NCBI GenBank assembly: GCA_020025055.1
Contig: JAHHST010000004.1
Coordinates: forward strand, 1-35,046
DNA: 35,046 bases
Source: Longicatena sp.
GTDB lineage: Bacteria; Bacillota_I; Bacilli_A; Erysipelotrichales; Erysipelotrichaceae
Direction: 5' to 3'
The notes under the pieces were generated by a model. It saw only the letters and a list, made by a program, of their open reading frames with translations, was not told the DNA's origin and did no database searches. The translations under genes and the position numbers were made by a program. Below are positions 24,316 to 31,494 of the stretch, piece after piece. Numbering within the stretch: the first letter of the stretch is position 1; the number at the start of each line of letters is the position of its first letter.

Positions 24316-26169
24316 ATGGCAAGACAACAAAATAAAAAAGGAAATTCAAATCGTAAGGGTAATAACAAGAAAAAGGATTTTAACAACCGTAATCAACAAG
24401 CTCGTGTTGAAGTGACTGATATCACATATACAGATGGAATTACGGTTCAAGAGTTAGCTGAAAAACTAAATCGTAATGCAAGTGAAATTATAAAATTATT
24501 ATTTATGATGGGTACTATGGTAACGATTAATTCTACATTAGATGATGAAACAGTGGAACTAGTTTGTATGGAATTTAATGTAGAATGTCATAAAGAAATA
24601 ATTATTGAAGAAGATGATTTTGAAGAAATGATTAATTCTGAAGAGGAAGATGAATCTAAATTGGTTACTCGTCCTCCAGTAGTTACAATCATGGGACACG
24701 TTGACCATGGAAAAACGACATTATTAGATACAATTCGTAAAACACATGTTACTCAAGGTGAATTTGGTGGTATTACACAGCATATTGGTGCATATCAAGT
24801 ATCTGTCAAAGGAAAGAAAGTTACATTCTTAGATACTCCAGGACATGAAGCATTTACAGCTATGCGTGCACGTGGGGCTCAGATCACAGATATCGTTATT
24901 ATTGTTGTTGCTGCTGATGATGGAGTTATGCCTCAAACAAAAGAAGCAGTGGATCATGCAAAAGCAGCAGGTGTTCCAGTTATTGTAGCAATCAACAAGA
25001 TTGATAAACCAACAGCAAATAGAGATCGTATTATGAGTGAAATGAGTGAATTAGGATTGCTTCCAGAAGAATGGGGCGGAGATACTATTTATGCTGATAT
25101 TTCAGCAAAATTTGGTGATGGAGTTAGTGATTTATTAGAAACCATCTTAGTATTGGCAGAAGTTGAAAATTTCCAAGCAAATCCTAATAAAATGGCAAGT
25201 GGTACGGTTATTGAGGCAAAACTTGATAAAGGACGCGGACCAGTAACGACATTATTAGTACAACGTGGAACCCTTCATACAGGGGATGCAATTGTAGTAG
25301 GTACTGCATTTGGTCGTGTACGTAAAATGACAGACGATCATGGACGAGAAATTAAAGAAGCTCTACCTTCAACTCCAGTTGAAATTATTGGTTTAAATGA
25401 TGTCCCTATTGCTGGGGATATTTTCAAAGCATTTGCATCTGAAAAGAAAGCCCGTCAAATTGCTGAATCACGTTTAAATAAACGTATTGATCAAGAGCGT
25501 AATTCTTCTAGTGCTATGTCATTGGATGATTTAGCTCGTCAAATTGAACAAGGTGAAGTACAAGATGTTAACGTCATTATCAAAGCCGATGTTCAAGGTT
25601 CTGCAGAAGCTGTTAAGGCTAGTATGGAAAAAATTGATGTAGAAGGTGTAAAAGTAAATGTAATTCGTTCTACAGCAGGTGCTATTACAGAAAGTGATAT
25701 TATGTTAGCTAGTGCTTCGAATGCAGTTATTTATGGATTTAATGTTCGTCCAAATGCAAATGTTCGTAAAAAAGCTGAAGAAGAAGGAGTAGATATTCGT
25801 CTTCATAATATCATTTATAAAGCATTGGAAGAAATGGAAAGCGCAATGAAGGGTATGTTAGCACCAGTATTTGAAGAAGTAATTATTGGTCAAGCAGAAG
25901 TTCGTCAAACTTATAAAGTTAGTAAGGTTGGAACAATTGCAGGATGTATGGTTACAGACGGACACATGGCAAGAGAATGTGGTGTTCGCTTAATTCGTGA
26001 TGGCGTCGTTATTTACACTGGTAAACTTGGTTCATTACGTCGTTTCCAAAATGATGTAAAAGAAGTTCAATCAGGGTTCGAATGTGGTTTAACAATCGAA
26101 AACTTCAATGATATTAAAGAAGGAGATATTATTGAAGCATATGAAGATCAACAAGTTGATCCTGAATAA
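24316..26169 (+). CDS. infB: Translation initiation factor IF-2
   Basis: A 617-aa GTPase that brings fMet-tRNA to the 30S subunit and promotes 50S joining. A short basic, Asn/Lys-rich N-terminus precedes the IF2_N domain (VQELAEKLN...). G1 GHVDHGKT is at 127-134, then DTPGHEAF (G3) and NKID (G4), and then the domains through the C-terminal fMet-binding beta barrel. It is smaller than most IF-2 because the N-terminal extension is short. The frame is open from TTG 24292. I choose ATG 24316, which has AGGTG 5 nt upstream and gives MARQQNKKGN. Confidence 0.96.
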   Translation: MARQQNKKGNSNRKGNNKKKDFNNRNQQARVEVTDITYTDGITVQELAEKLNRNASEIIKLLFMMGTMVTINSTLDDETVELVCMEFNVECHKEIIIEEDDFEEMINSEEEDESKLVTRPPVVTIMGHVDHGKTTLLDTIRKTHVTQGEFGGITQHIGAYQVSVKGKKVTFLDTPGHEAFTAMRARGAQITDIVIIVVAADDGVMPQTKEAVDHAKAAGVPVIVAINKIDKPTANRDRIMSEMSELGLLPEEWGGDTIYADISAKFGDGVSDLLETILVLAEVENFQANPNKMASGTVIEAKLDKGRGPVTTLLVQRGTLHTGDAIVVGTAFGRVRKMTDDHGREIKEALPSTPVEIIGLNDVPIAGDIFKAFASEKKARQIAESRLNKRIDQERNSSSAMSLDDLARQIEQGEVQDVNVIIKADVQGSAEAVKASMEKIDVEGVKVNVIRSTAGAITESDIMLASASNAVIYGFNVRPNANVRKKAEEEGVDIRLHNIIYKALEEMESAMKGMLAPVFEEVIIGQAEVRQTYKVSKVGTIAGCMVTDGHMARECGVRLIRDGVVIYTGKLGSLRRFQNDVKEVQSGFECGLTIENFNDIKEGDIIEAYEDQQVDPE

Positions 26170-26178
26170 GGTGAATAT

Positions 26179-26520
26179 ATGAAAGTAAAAGCAGAAAAAA
26201 TTGCAGGAATTATTCAAAAAGAAGTAAGTGAAATTATTCAATTTAACTTAAAAGATCCAAAAATTGGTTTTATTACGATTACTGATGTTACAGTAACGAA
26301 TGATTTATCAATTGCTAAAATTTATGTTTCTTTCCTAGGTCAAAAAGCTAGGGAAGAAGCAGGAATGAAAGCACTTGAACGTAGTAAAGGATTTATTCGA
26401 AGTACGTTGGCAAAAAGATTGTCTATTCGAAAAGTGCCTGAGTTAATTTTTAAAGTGGATGATGCTTTAGAAAGAGGAAATAAAATCGAAGAAATTTTAA
26501 GTGAAATTCATAAAAAATAA
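26179..26520 (+). CDS. rbfA: Ribosome-binding factor A
   Basis: A 113-aa KH-like cold-shock and 30S maturation factor. KVKAEKIAGIIQKEVSEII at the start, then LKDPKIGFITITDVTVTNDL and the C-terminal RKVPELIFKVDDALERGNKI, are characteristic. It is the last gene of the rimP operon, with AGGTGA before the ATG and a strong terminator 6 nt after the stop. Confidence 0.95.
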   Translation: MKVKAEKIAGIIQKEVSEIIQFNLKDPKIGFITITDVTVTNDLSIAKIYVSFLGQKAREEAGMKALERSKGFIRSTLAKRLSIRKVPELIFKVDDALERGNKIEEILSEIHKK

Positions 26521-26526
26521 CAAAAT

Positions 26527-26570
26527 AAAAGGATTAATTTCTATCAAATGATAGGAATTAATCCTTTTTT
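26527..26570 (+). terminator. Operon terminator after rbfA
   Basis: A 20-bp stem with one GU pair (26527-26546 with 26549-26568), A-rich on the left and T-rich on the right. It lies between convergent operons and may also stop the B12 operon transcript from the other side. Confidence 0.9.
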
Positions 26571-26609
26571 GTTAAATAGCTTGAAATATAAATTGTATCT
26601 ATTTACGTT

Positions 26610-27014
26610 TTACTTTGTAAAGTTGAATGTGAAGTCATCACCATTTTCGATTTTTAATTCACTAGCAGCAGGACACATATTATTTTCTTTACAATCTTTA
26701 TTTGTTGTAGAAGAGTATAGCCACCATGGTCCTTTATTCCAATCTTTTGTTTCAATGTCTAAGATTCCATCTAAACGTTTTCCGTATTTAGAATCCGTTA
26801 ATTTCGCATTTAATTCATCTGCTTTTTCTAAGAATTCTTCTAAGGTTTGAACATTTCCTTCTACAGTGATATCTTTGTTTAATATTTCTTTTTTATCATT
26901 ATTTACAACGATATGTAGAGTTGTACTTTCTTTTGCAGGTTTTGCTTCTTCTTTTGCACATCCTGTCATAAATACTAATCCACATAGTAGTAAAATTTTA
27001 CATAATTTTTTCAT
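26610..27014 (-). CDS. DUF4430 lipoprotein, probable corrinoid-binding protein
   Basis: A 134-aa protein with a lipoprotein signal: a basic start, a hydrophobic stretch and a lipobox MTGC with Cys19, so it is anchored outside the membrane. The mature part is a DUF4430 domain: TTLHIVVNNDKK, SKYGKRLDGI, GPWWLYSS and a late ENGDDFTFNF strand. DUF4430 is related to the C-terminal domain of transcobalamin and intrinsic factor, which contacts B12. C108 and C114 could form a disulfide. It is the third gene behind the cobalamin riboswitch and overlaps the S-component gene by 17 nt, with AAGGAG 8 nt before the ATG. I infer surface capture of cobalamin; direct binding is not shown by the sequence. Confidence 0.8.
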   Translation of the reverse strand: MKKLCKILLLCGLVFMTGCAKEEAKPAKESTTLHIVVNNDKKEILNKDITVEGNVQTLEEFLEKADELNAKLTDSKYGKRLDGILDIETKDWNKGPWWLYSSTTNKDCKENNMCPAASELKIENGDDFTFNFTK

Positions 27015-27510
27015 TATTTAATCTCCTTGTAATTGAATTTAATATTGCATAAATTGGTTTATAAATTAAAAAGCAAAAACAACCTGTTACGATTCCTTGA
27101 GGAATAGATACTTTTAAACCAGCTAAAATATAATAAATTGTAATATGTTTTGATACTAGTATAAATGGTATTTGCACAAGTTGCCCAGTTAAAAAGGATA
27201 AAAATCCACATAGAACGCATAATAAAATAAAATGTTTGTTCAAAAATTTTTTTGATAATCCAATAAGTAAGCTATAGGTTGGATAAATCAATATATACAT
27301 AATACTCCATGGTGCAACACCCTGAATTGTTAAATTTACAAGAGTAAATATAAGGGATCCTAATACAGCTTGTTTTGTGGAAAATGTAGTTGCGAATAAC
27401 ATAATTGTCACGGTTATACATTCTAGATATAGAACAAATGAAAACGAAGTGAAAACTACAAATTCAATTGCTGCAATGACAGCAATAAAGCATAGTTCTT
27501 TAACTTTCAT
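26998..27510 (-). CDS. ECF transporter S component, probably for cobalamin
   Basis: A 170-aa very hydrophobic protein with about six membrane helices, matching the substrate-binding S component of energy-coupling factor transporters. No EcfA or EcfT genes are nearby, so it must share a module encoded elsewhere (group II ECF). Cobalamin specificity is inferred from the riboswitch, the adenosyltransferase upstream and the DUF4430 lipoprotein downstream; CbrT of Lactobacillus is a known cobalamin S component. The frame is open back to 27561, but that start would lie deep in the upstream gene. ATG 27510 overlaps it by 11 nt and gives MKVKELCFIAVIAAIEF, a typical S-component N-terminus. Confidence 0.82.
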   Translation of the reverse strand: MKVKELCFIAVIAAIEFVVFTSFSFVLYLECITVTIMLFATTFSTKQAVLGSLIFTLVNLTIQGVAPWSIMYILIYPTYSLLIGLSKKFLNKHFILLCVLCGFLSFLTGQLVQIPFILVSKHITIYYILAGLKVSIPQGIVTGCFCFLIYKPIYAILNSITRRLNNEKIM

Positions 27511-27994
27511 ATGACCTGCTAATAAATTCTTTTTCTTCGAAATGTTCTTCTTTATTTTCATAAAGACTCATCATAAAGAAGGTATTTGCTAAAAGATTCA
27601 TAAAATCCCAAAGCGTATCTGGAACTGTTTGACCTTCTTTTTTAATTTTTGTCATTAAACGTATTACGGCTTTTGTCTTTGAACGCAGTATGTGTAAATA
27701 ACTTGCACCAATACATCCATCTGGAACAACAAAATGCTCCATACGTATAAAGTAAGTTTTATACATTTGATGTAATTGATCATACTCATTTGATTGGATC
27801 GCACATTTTCCACGAATAGAACCATTTGCATGGTAGATTAGTTCGATTAATGTACATAAATCTTCTTGTTTAATATGTTTTATATGATGACGTGCCAAGG
27901 ATACAAGACTTGCCAATTCATCTGTAGCAATCTCATAATCACACATATTACTATCTTCTAAAAGAAAGCTGTATGCACAACATTCCATACTCAT
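27500..27994 (-). CDS. Cobalamin adenosyltransferase (EutT/PduO-like)
   Basis: A 164-aa helical protein resembling the C-terminal part of EutT-type ATP:corrinoid adenosyltransferases. MEHFVVPDGCIGASYLHILR corresponds to the conserved HxVP...LLRTK block, and LWDFMNLLANTFFMMSLYE corresponds to the final helix with NRLSS-like residues. The N-terminal zinc/ATP region of full-length EutT and the PduO KTGDxGTT motif are not present, so ATP binding must use other residues. The reaction would be cob(I)alamin + ATP giving adenosylcobalamin. First gene behind the cobalamin riboswitch; GTGAGGG lies about 7 nt before the ATG. Confidence 0.72.
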   Translation of the reverse strand: MSMECCAYSFLLEDSNMCDYEIATDELASLVSLARHHIKHIKQEDLCTLIELIYHANGSIRGKCAIQSNEYDQLHQMYKTYFIRMEHFVVPDGCIGASYLHILRSKTKAVIRLMTKIKKEGQTVPDTLWDFMNLLANTFFMMSLYENKEEHFEEKEFISRSYES

Positions 27995-28016
27995 TTTTAA
28001 CCCTCACTTTCTATCA

Positions 28017-28165
28017 CCCAGCAGAATACATGTAGATTAACAGGCAAGTCTTTCGGCTTAATTTCATCCTACTATCCACCTTCTCACGATAAAATCGAAA
28101 TGGTTTTTTGGAGTTCGTCCATATCACGGCTGCTGGGGCAGCAAAAGATTTTCACTTTTTTCCTT
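28017..28165 (-). promoter_or_regulatory. Cobalamin riboswitch
   Basis: Read on the minus strand it has the ordered landmarks of the B12 element: GTGAAAATC (28155-28147), the GCTGCCCCAGCAG hairpin (28142-28130) and a B12-box-like segment with GCC, AGACTTGCCTGT and flanks (28059-28038). CCCAGCAG of the hairpin (28137-28130) is perfectly complementary over 8 nt to CTGCTGGG (28024-28017), which lies just before the ribosome site of the first gene. That is the expected regulatory kissing contact. There is no terminator before the gene, so control is probably translational, with bound cobalamin repressing. Confidence 0.88.
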
Positions 28166-28214
28166 ATTAAGTTTAAAACACCTGTTAATATTCATTTTCA
28201 AATCGTTCTACAAT

Positions 28215-28244
28215 ATTATATCTTTTTCATTCATTGCTTGTCTA
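28215..28244 (-). promoter_or_regulatory. Promoter of the B12 operon
   Basis: TAGACA (reverse complement of 28239-28244), 18 nt, TATAAT (reverse complement of 28215-28220). The start near 28208 lies upstream of the riboswitch and downstream of the P-type ATPase gene, so the operon is separate. Confidence 0.75.
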
Positions 28245-28275
28245 GATGAATTTATGAATAATCTATGACTTTTTG

Positions 28276-30642
28276 TTATTGTCCAATTTGTTCGATCCGT
28301 TCTTTTAATTTTATTTTTTTTCCTATTCTAAATAAAAAATTCATAATAAATGGCAATACAATAATACCAAGTAAAGTAAATAGTGTGCTAATCCAATGCA
28401 AAGGGACTAAAGAAAATAAATTTGGAAGTAAAAGAATACATAGAATAAATATAGAGGTTAATGAGCTAAATAATATGAAACGTTTCCTTGTGAAAGGAGA
28501 ACAGACACGATATAAAATAATTAAACCATTTGCTCCAGTCAATAATACGCACATTGTAGACATGGTATCTGCATTGAAATGAAAGATGTAGGAAAGTATA
28601 TTTACATATATAATTGAAATCACAACACATAAGGCACCAGGTAATGCGTTTCCTAAAACATTTAGTAAAAAATTTCCTTTCACTCTTGTATGATTTGGTT
28701 CTAATGCTAAGAAAAAGGATGGAATTCCTATTGTTAACGAAGATATTAATGTTAATTGAATAGGTTCAAAAGGATATCGAGTTAATATAAATAGTGTTAG
28801 AATACTAAGCATCATTGAAAATGTAGTTTTTACTAAAAATAAGGAAGCAGCACGCTGTATATTATTGATTACTCGTCTTCCTTCATCTACGATAATAGGC
28901 ATATTGGAAAAGTTATTATCTAGTAAGACAAGGTTTGCAATGTTTTTTGCAGCTTCACTACCTTGAGCAACAGAGATACTGCAATCTGCTTCTTTGAGTG
29001 CCATAACATCATTGACACCATCCCCAATCATAGCAGTTATATGGCCTTGTTCTTTTAATGAACGAATCATAAGTTTCTTTTGGATTGGACTAACTCTACC
29101 AAAAACAGTGTAAGATTGAACGATGTTCGGAATATCTTCATCTTTTACAAGAGACATATCAATACATTTATGATAACTTGGTAAATGTGCTTTATGCGCA
29201 ATTTCATATACTGTTTTTGGATCATCTCCACTAATGATTTTTAGTGAAACACCTTGTGCTAAGAAATAGTCAAGGGTTTTAGGAGCTTCTTTTCGAATAG
29301 GGTCACTTAAAATAATGAGAGCTAATATAGTATTATCATATGGAATTTGATCGTCATGCAAATCATTTTTACTATAAGCAAGAACAAGAACTCGATTTCC
29401 CAATGATGTTTGTTGAGCAATCATATTTTGCATTGTTGCGTCTTGAGTTTGGTGAATGAATTCATAAGCACCTAAAATATATGTACCAATGTTTTGAAAA
29501 GAAACAGCACTTAATTTACGACTACTTGAAAAAGGTAGCAAATTCGTAGGATGGAAATGAACAGGAGAGTATTGAGCATAATTACGTAGAGCAATAGCAG
29601 TTGAATTGTCATCTTGAAGAGCGTGCATTAGGTTGTATAGAATATCCTGAATTTCATAAGGGTGGTTAGCAATTGAAATAATGTCTTCTACACGCATATT
29701 TCCTTCTGTAATCGTTCCAGTTTTATCCAAACATAACGTGTCTACTCGGGCAAGTGTTTCAATACAGTATAATTCTTGTACTAATGTTTTTCTTTTAGCA
29801 AGATTGATAGAGCCAACGGCAAGAGCAACACTTGTTAGTAACACTAATCCTTCTGGAATCATTCCAAGTAAGGCAGCAACTGTTGATATAATTGCATCAG
29901 CAACTGTTGTTTCTGTAATATATAGCTGTTTTAAAAATAATAAAATACCGACAGGAATAATCAAAATCCCAGTTATTTTAATAATAAAGTTAATAGAATC
30001 ACGTAATTGAGATTTATGCTTTTTTAGCACTTTAGCATCTGCCATAATCGTTTGAGCATAATTGTCTTTTCCTACATGGATGATTTGTACTTTGGCATTA
30101 CCACTTACTACAAAACTTCCTGAATATAAATAATCTCCAACTTTTTTTACGATGATATCAGACTCACCTGTAATCAAAGACTCGTTTACTTCTAGTCTTC
30201 CATCTTTAACAATGGCATCAGCGCATACTTGTGAACCAGTAGTCATTAAGGCTATATCATCAATTACGAAATCATTCATATGTATTTTTTCTTTTTTATG
30301 ATTACGGATAACATAAACATATGGTTGAGTTATTAAAGAAAGTCGATCTAATACTCGTTTAGCACGTAATTCTTGAATAATTCCGATAATGATATTCGAT
30401 ATAACGACACCTAGAAATAGCATATTTTTATAAGATCCTACAAAGATAATTAGGCCAGCTAAAATAGCATTAATTAAATTAAATAATGTAAATAAATTAT
30501 CGCAAAATATTTTTTTATAACTTTTTGTAATAGTATTATCTTGAATATTTATATATCCATTTTGAATCCTTTGATTTACTTCTTCGGTAGACAATCCAGA
30601 TTCTAAATCAATATTGCAAGTAGATTCATGAATTTTTTCCAT
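28276..30642 (-). CDS. Cation P-type ATPase, CtpE-like
   Basis: A 788-aa membrane pump. The actuator motif TGES is at 158-161 and the helix-4 motif IPEGL at 262-266. The phosphorylated Asp306 lies in DKTGT, with the hinge GDGVND further on. There are no N-terminal metal-binding CxxC domains. IPEGLVLLTSVALAVG followed by LVQEL and ETLARVD before DKTGT closely follows mycobacterial CtpE, a calcium-linked P-type ATPase; calcium or another divalent cation is therefore the best guess, by family only. The open frame begins 12 codons earlier. ATG 30642 is preferred because TAGGTGGTG precedes it and a promoter lies 20 nt upstream. No strong terminator is visible behind it. Confidence 0.9.
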   Translation of the reverse strand: MEKIHESTCNIDLESGLSTEEVNQRIQNGYINIQDNTITKSYKKIFCDNLFTLFNLINAILAGLIIFVGSYKNMLFLGVVISNIIIGIIQELRAKRVLDRLSLITQPYVYVIRNHKKEKIHMNDFVIDDIALMTTGSQVCADAIVKDGRLEVNESLITGESDIIVKKVGDYLYSGSFVVSGNAKVQIIHVGKDNYAQTIMADAKVLKKHKSQLRDSINFIIKITGILIIPVGILLFLKQLYITETTVADAIISTVAALLGMIPEGLVLLTSVALAVGSINLAKRKTLVQELYCIETLARVDTLCLDKTGTITEGNMRVEDIISIANHPYEIQDILYNLMHALQDDNSTAIALRNYAQYSPVHFHPTNLLPFSSSRKLSAVSFQNIGTYILGAYEFIHQTQDATMQNMIAQQTSLGNRVLVLAYSKNDLHDDQIPYDNTILALIILSDPIRKEAPKTLDYFLAQGVSLKIISGDDPKTVYEIAHKAHLPSYHKCIDMSLVKDEDIPNIVQSYTVFGRVSPIQKKLMIRSLKEQGHITAMIGDGVNDVMALKEADCSISVAQGSEAAKNIANLVLLDNNFSNMPIIVDEGRRVINNIQRAASLFLVKTTFSMMLSILTLFILTRYPFEPIQLTLISSLTIGIPSFFLALEPNHTRVKGNFLLNVLGNALPGALCVVISIIYVNILSYIFHFNADTMSTMCVLLTGANGLIILYRVCSPFTRKRFILFSSLTSIFILCILLLPNLFSLVPLHWISTLFTLLGIIVLPFIMNFLFRIGKKIKLKERIEQIGQ

Positions 30643-30661
30643 ATAAACACCACCTATGATT

Positions 30662-30670
30662 ATTATAGCA
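30662..30670 (-). promoter_or_regulatory. Extended -10 promoter of the P-type ATPase
   Basis: TGC plus TATAAT on the minus strand (reverse complement of 30662-30667), 20 nt before the ATG, leaving a leader of about 13 nt. Confidence 0.6.
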
Positions 30671-30760
30671 AAAAACAAAATATAGATATCTTACAGTTTC
30701 TTAATTTTTTGATAAAATGTATGTATCTATAAAAGGATAGATTTTAATTATTTTATAGTA

Positions 30761-30780
30761 TGTCACTTTGTTGTCACTTT
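30761..30780 (+). promoter_or_regulatory. Candidate response-regulator operator
   Basis: TGTCACTTT occurs at 30761-30769 and 30772-30780, an exact direct repeat with an 11-bp period. The second copy contains TTGTCA (30771-30776), a -35-like element. The downstream -10 is poor, as in activator-dependent promoters. The ABC transporter ATG is about 40 nt downstream. Confidence 0.5.
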
Positions 30781-30820
30781 ACATTATATATACTAAATAT
30801 GAAAATAAAGGAGAAAAAAT

Positions 30821-31492
30821 ATGGAAATTTTAAAAGTGGAAAATTTAAGTAAAGTATATGGAACGGATTCAACAAGTGTGATTGCGCTTGACCATGTCTC
30901 TTTTTGTGTTCAAAAAGGAGAGTTTGTAGCAATTGTAGGTGCAAGTGGTTCTGGAAAATCGACATTACTTCATTTATTAGGAGGTGTTGATCGACCAACA
31001 ACTGGAAAAGTATTTATTGAAGGAAAAGATATTTATCAATATAGTGATGATGAATTGGCTATATTTCGAAGAAGGCAAGTAGGATTAATCTATCAATTTT
31101 ATAATTTAATTCCAATTTTAAATGTTGAAGAAAATATTTTACTACCTCTAAATTTGGATAATCGGGAAGTCAAAAAAGAAGTTATAGATGATTTGTTATC
31201 TGTATTAGGGTTAACAGAACGAAGATACCATTTACCAAATAAATTAAGTGGAGGTCAACAGCAAAGAACATCCATTGGCAGAGCTTTGATTACAAAACCT
31301 GCAATTGTATTAGCAGATGAGCCTACAGGAAATCTAGATTCAAAAGCTAGTGATGAAATTGTAAATTTGTTACTAAAATCAAATAAGGAATATAAACAAA
31401 CGATTATTATGATTACCCATAATATGGAGATTGCTAAGATGGCAGATCGTATTATTGAAATTGAAGATGGGAAAATTGTACGAGAGGTATAA
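30821..31492 (+). CDS. ABC transporter ATP-binding protein (MacB/BceA/LolD type)
   Basis: A 223-aa nucleotide-binding domain. Walker A GASGSGKST is at 40-48, the Q-loop is in IYQFYNL, the signature LSGGQQQR at 142-149 and Walker B ends in ADEPTG (165-170). THN supplies the switch histidine. VIALDHVSF with EFVAIVGASGSGKST is characteristic of the MacB/LolD/BceA group that energises FtsX-like permeases. An AAGGAG site precedes the ATG. The permease starts 2 nt after it, so the two are co-translated. Confidence 0.95.
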   Translation: MEILKVENLSKVYGTDSTSVIALDHVSFCVQKGEFVAIVGASGSGKSTLLHLLGGVDRPTTGKVFIEGKDIYQYSDDELAIFRRRQVGLIYQFYNLIPILNVEENILLPLNLDNREVKKEVIDDLLSVLGLTERRYHLPNKLSGGQQQRTSIGRALITKPAIVLADEPTGNLDSKASDEIVNLLLKSNKEYKQTIIMITHNMEIAKMADRIIEIEDGKIVREV

Positions 31493-31494
31493 AT

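Noticed and set aside
26548..26850. Plus-strand 100-codon frame over the rbfA terminator and the lipoprotein gene
   Set aside because: It starts inside a terminator hairpin and is antisense to a well-supported lipoprotein gene.
28265..28582. Plus-strand frame opposite the end of the P-type ATPase
   Set aside because: It is antisense to membrane helices, has no ribosome site and resembles no family.
29681..30010. Plus-strand 109-codon frame opposite the P-type ATPase
   Set aside because: It is opposite the DKTGT and PEGL region of a clearly functional gene, and is composition-driven.
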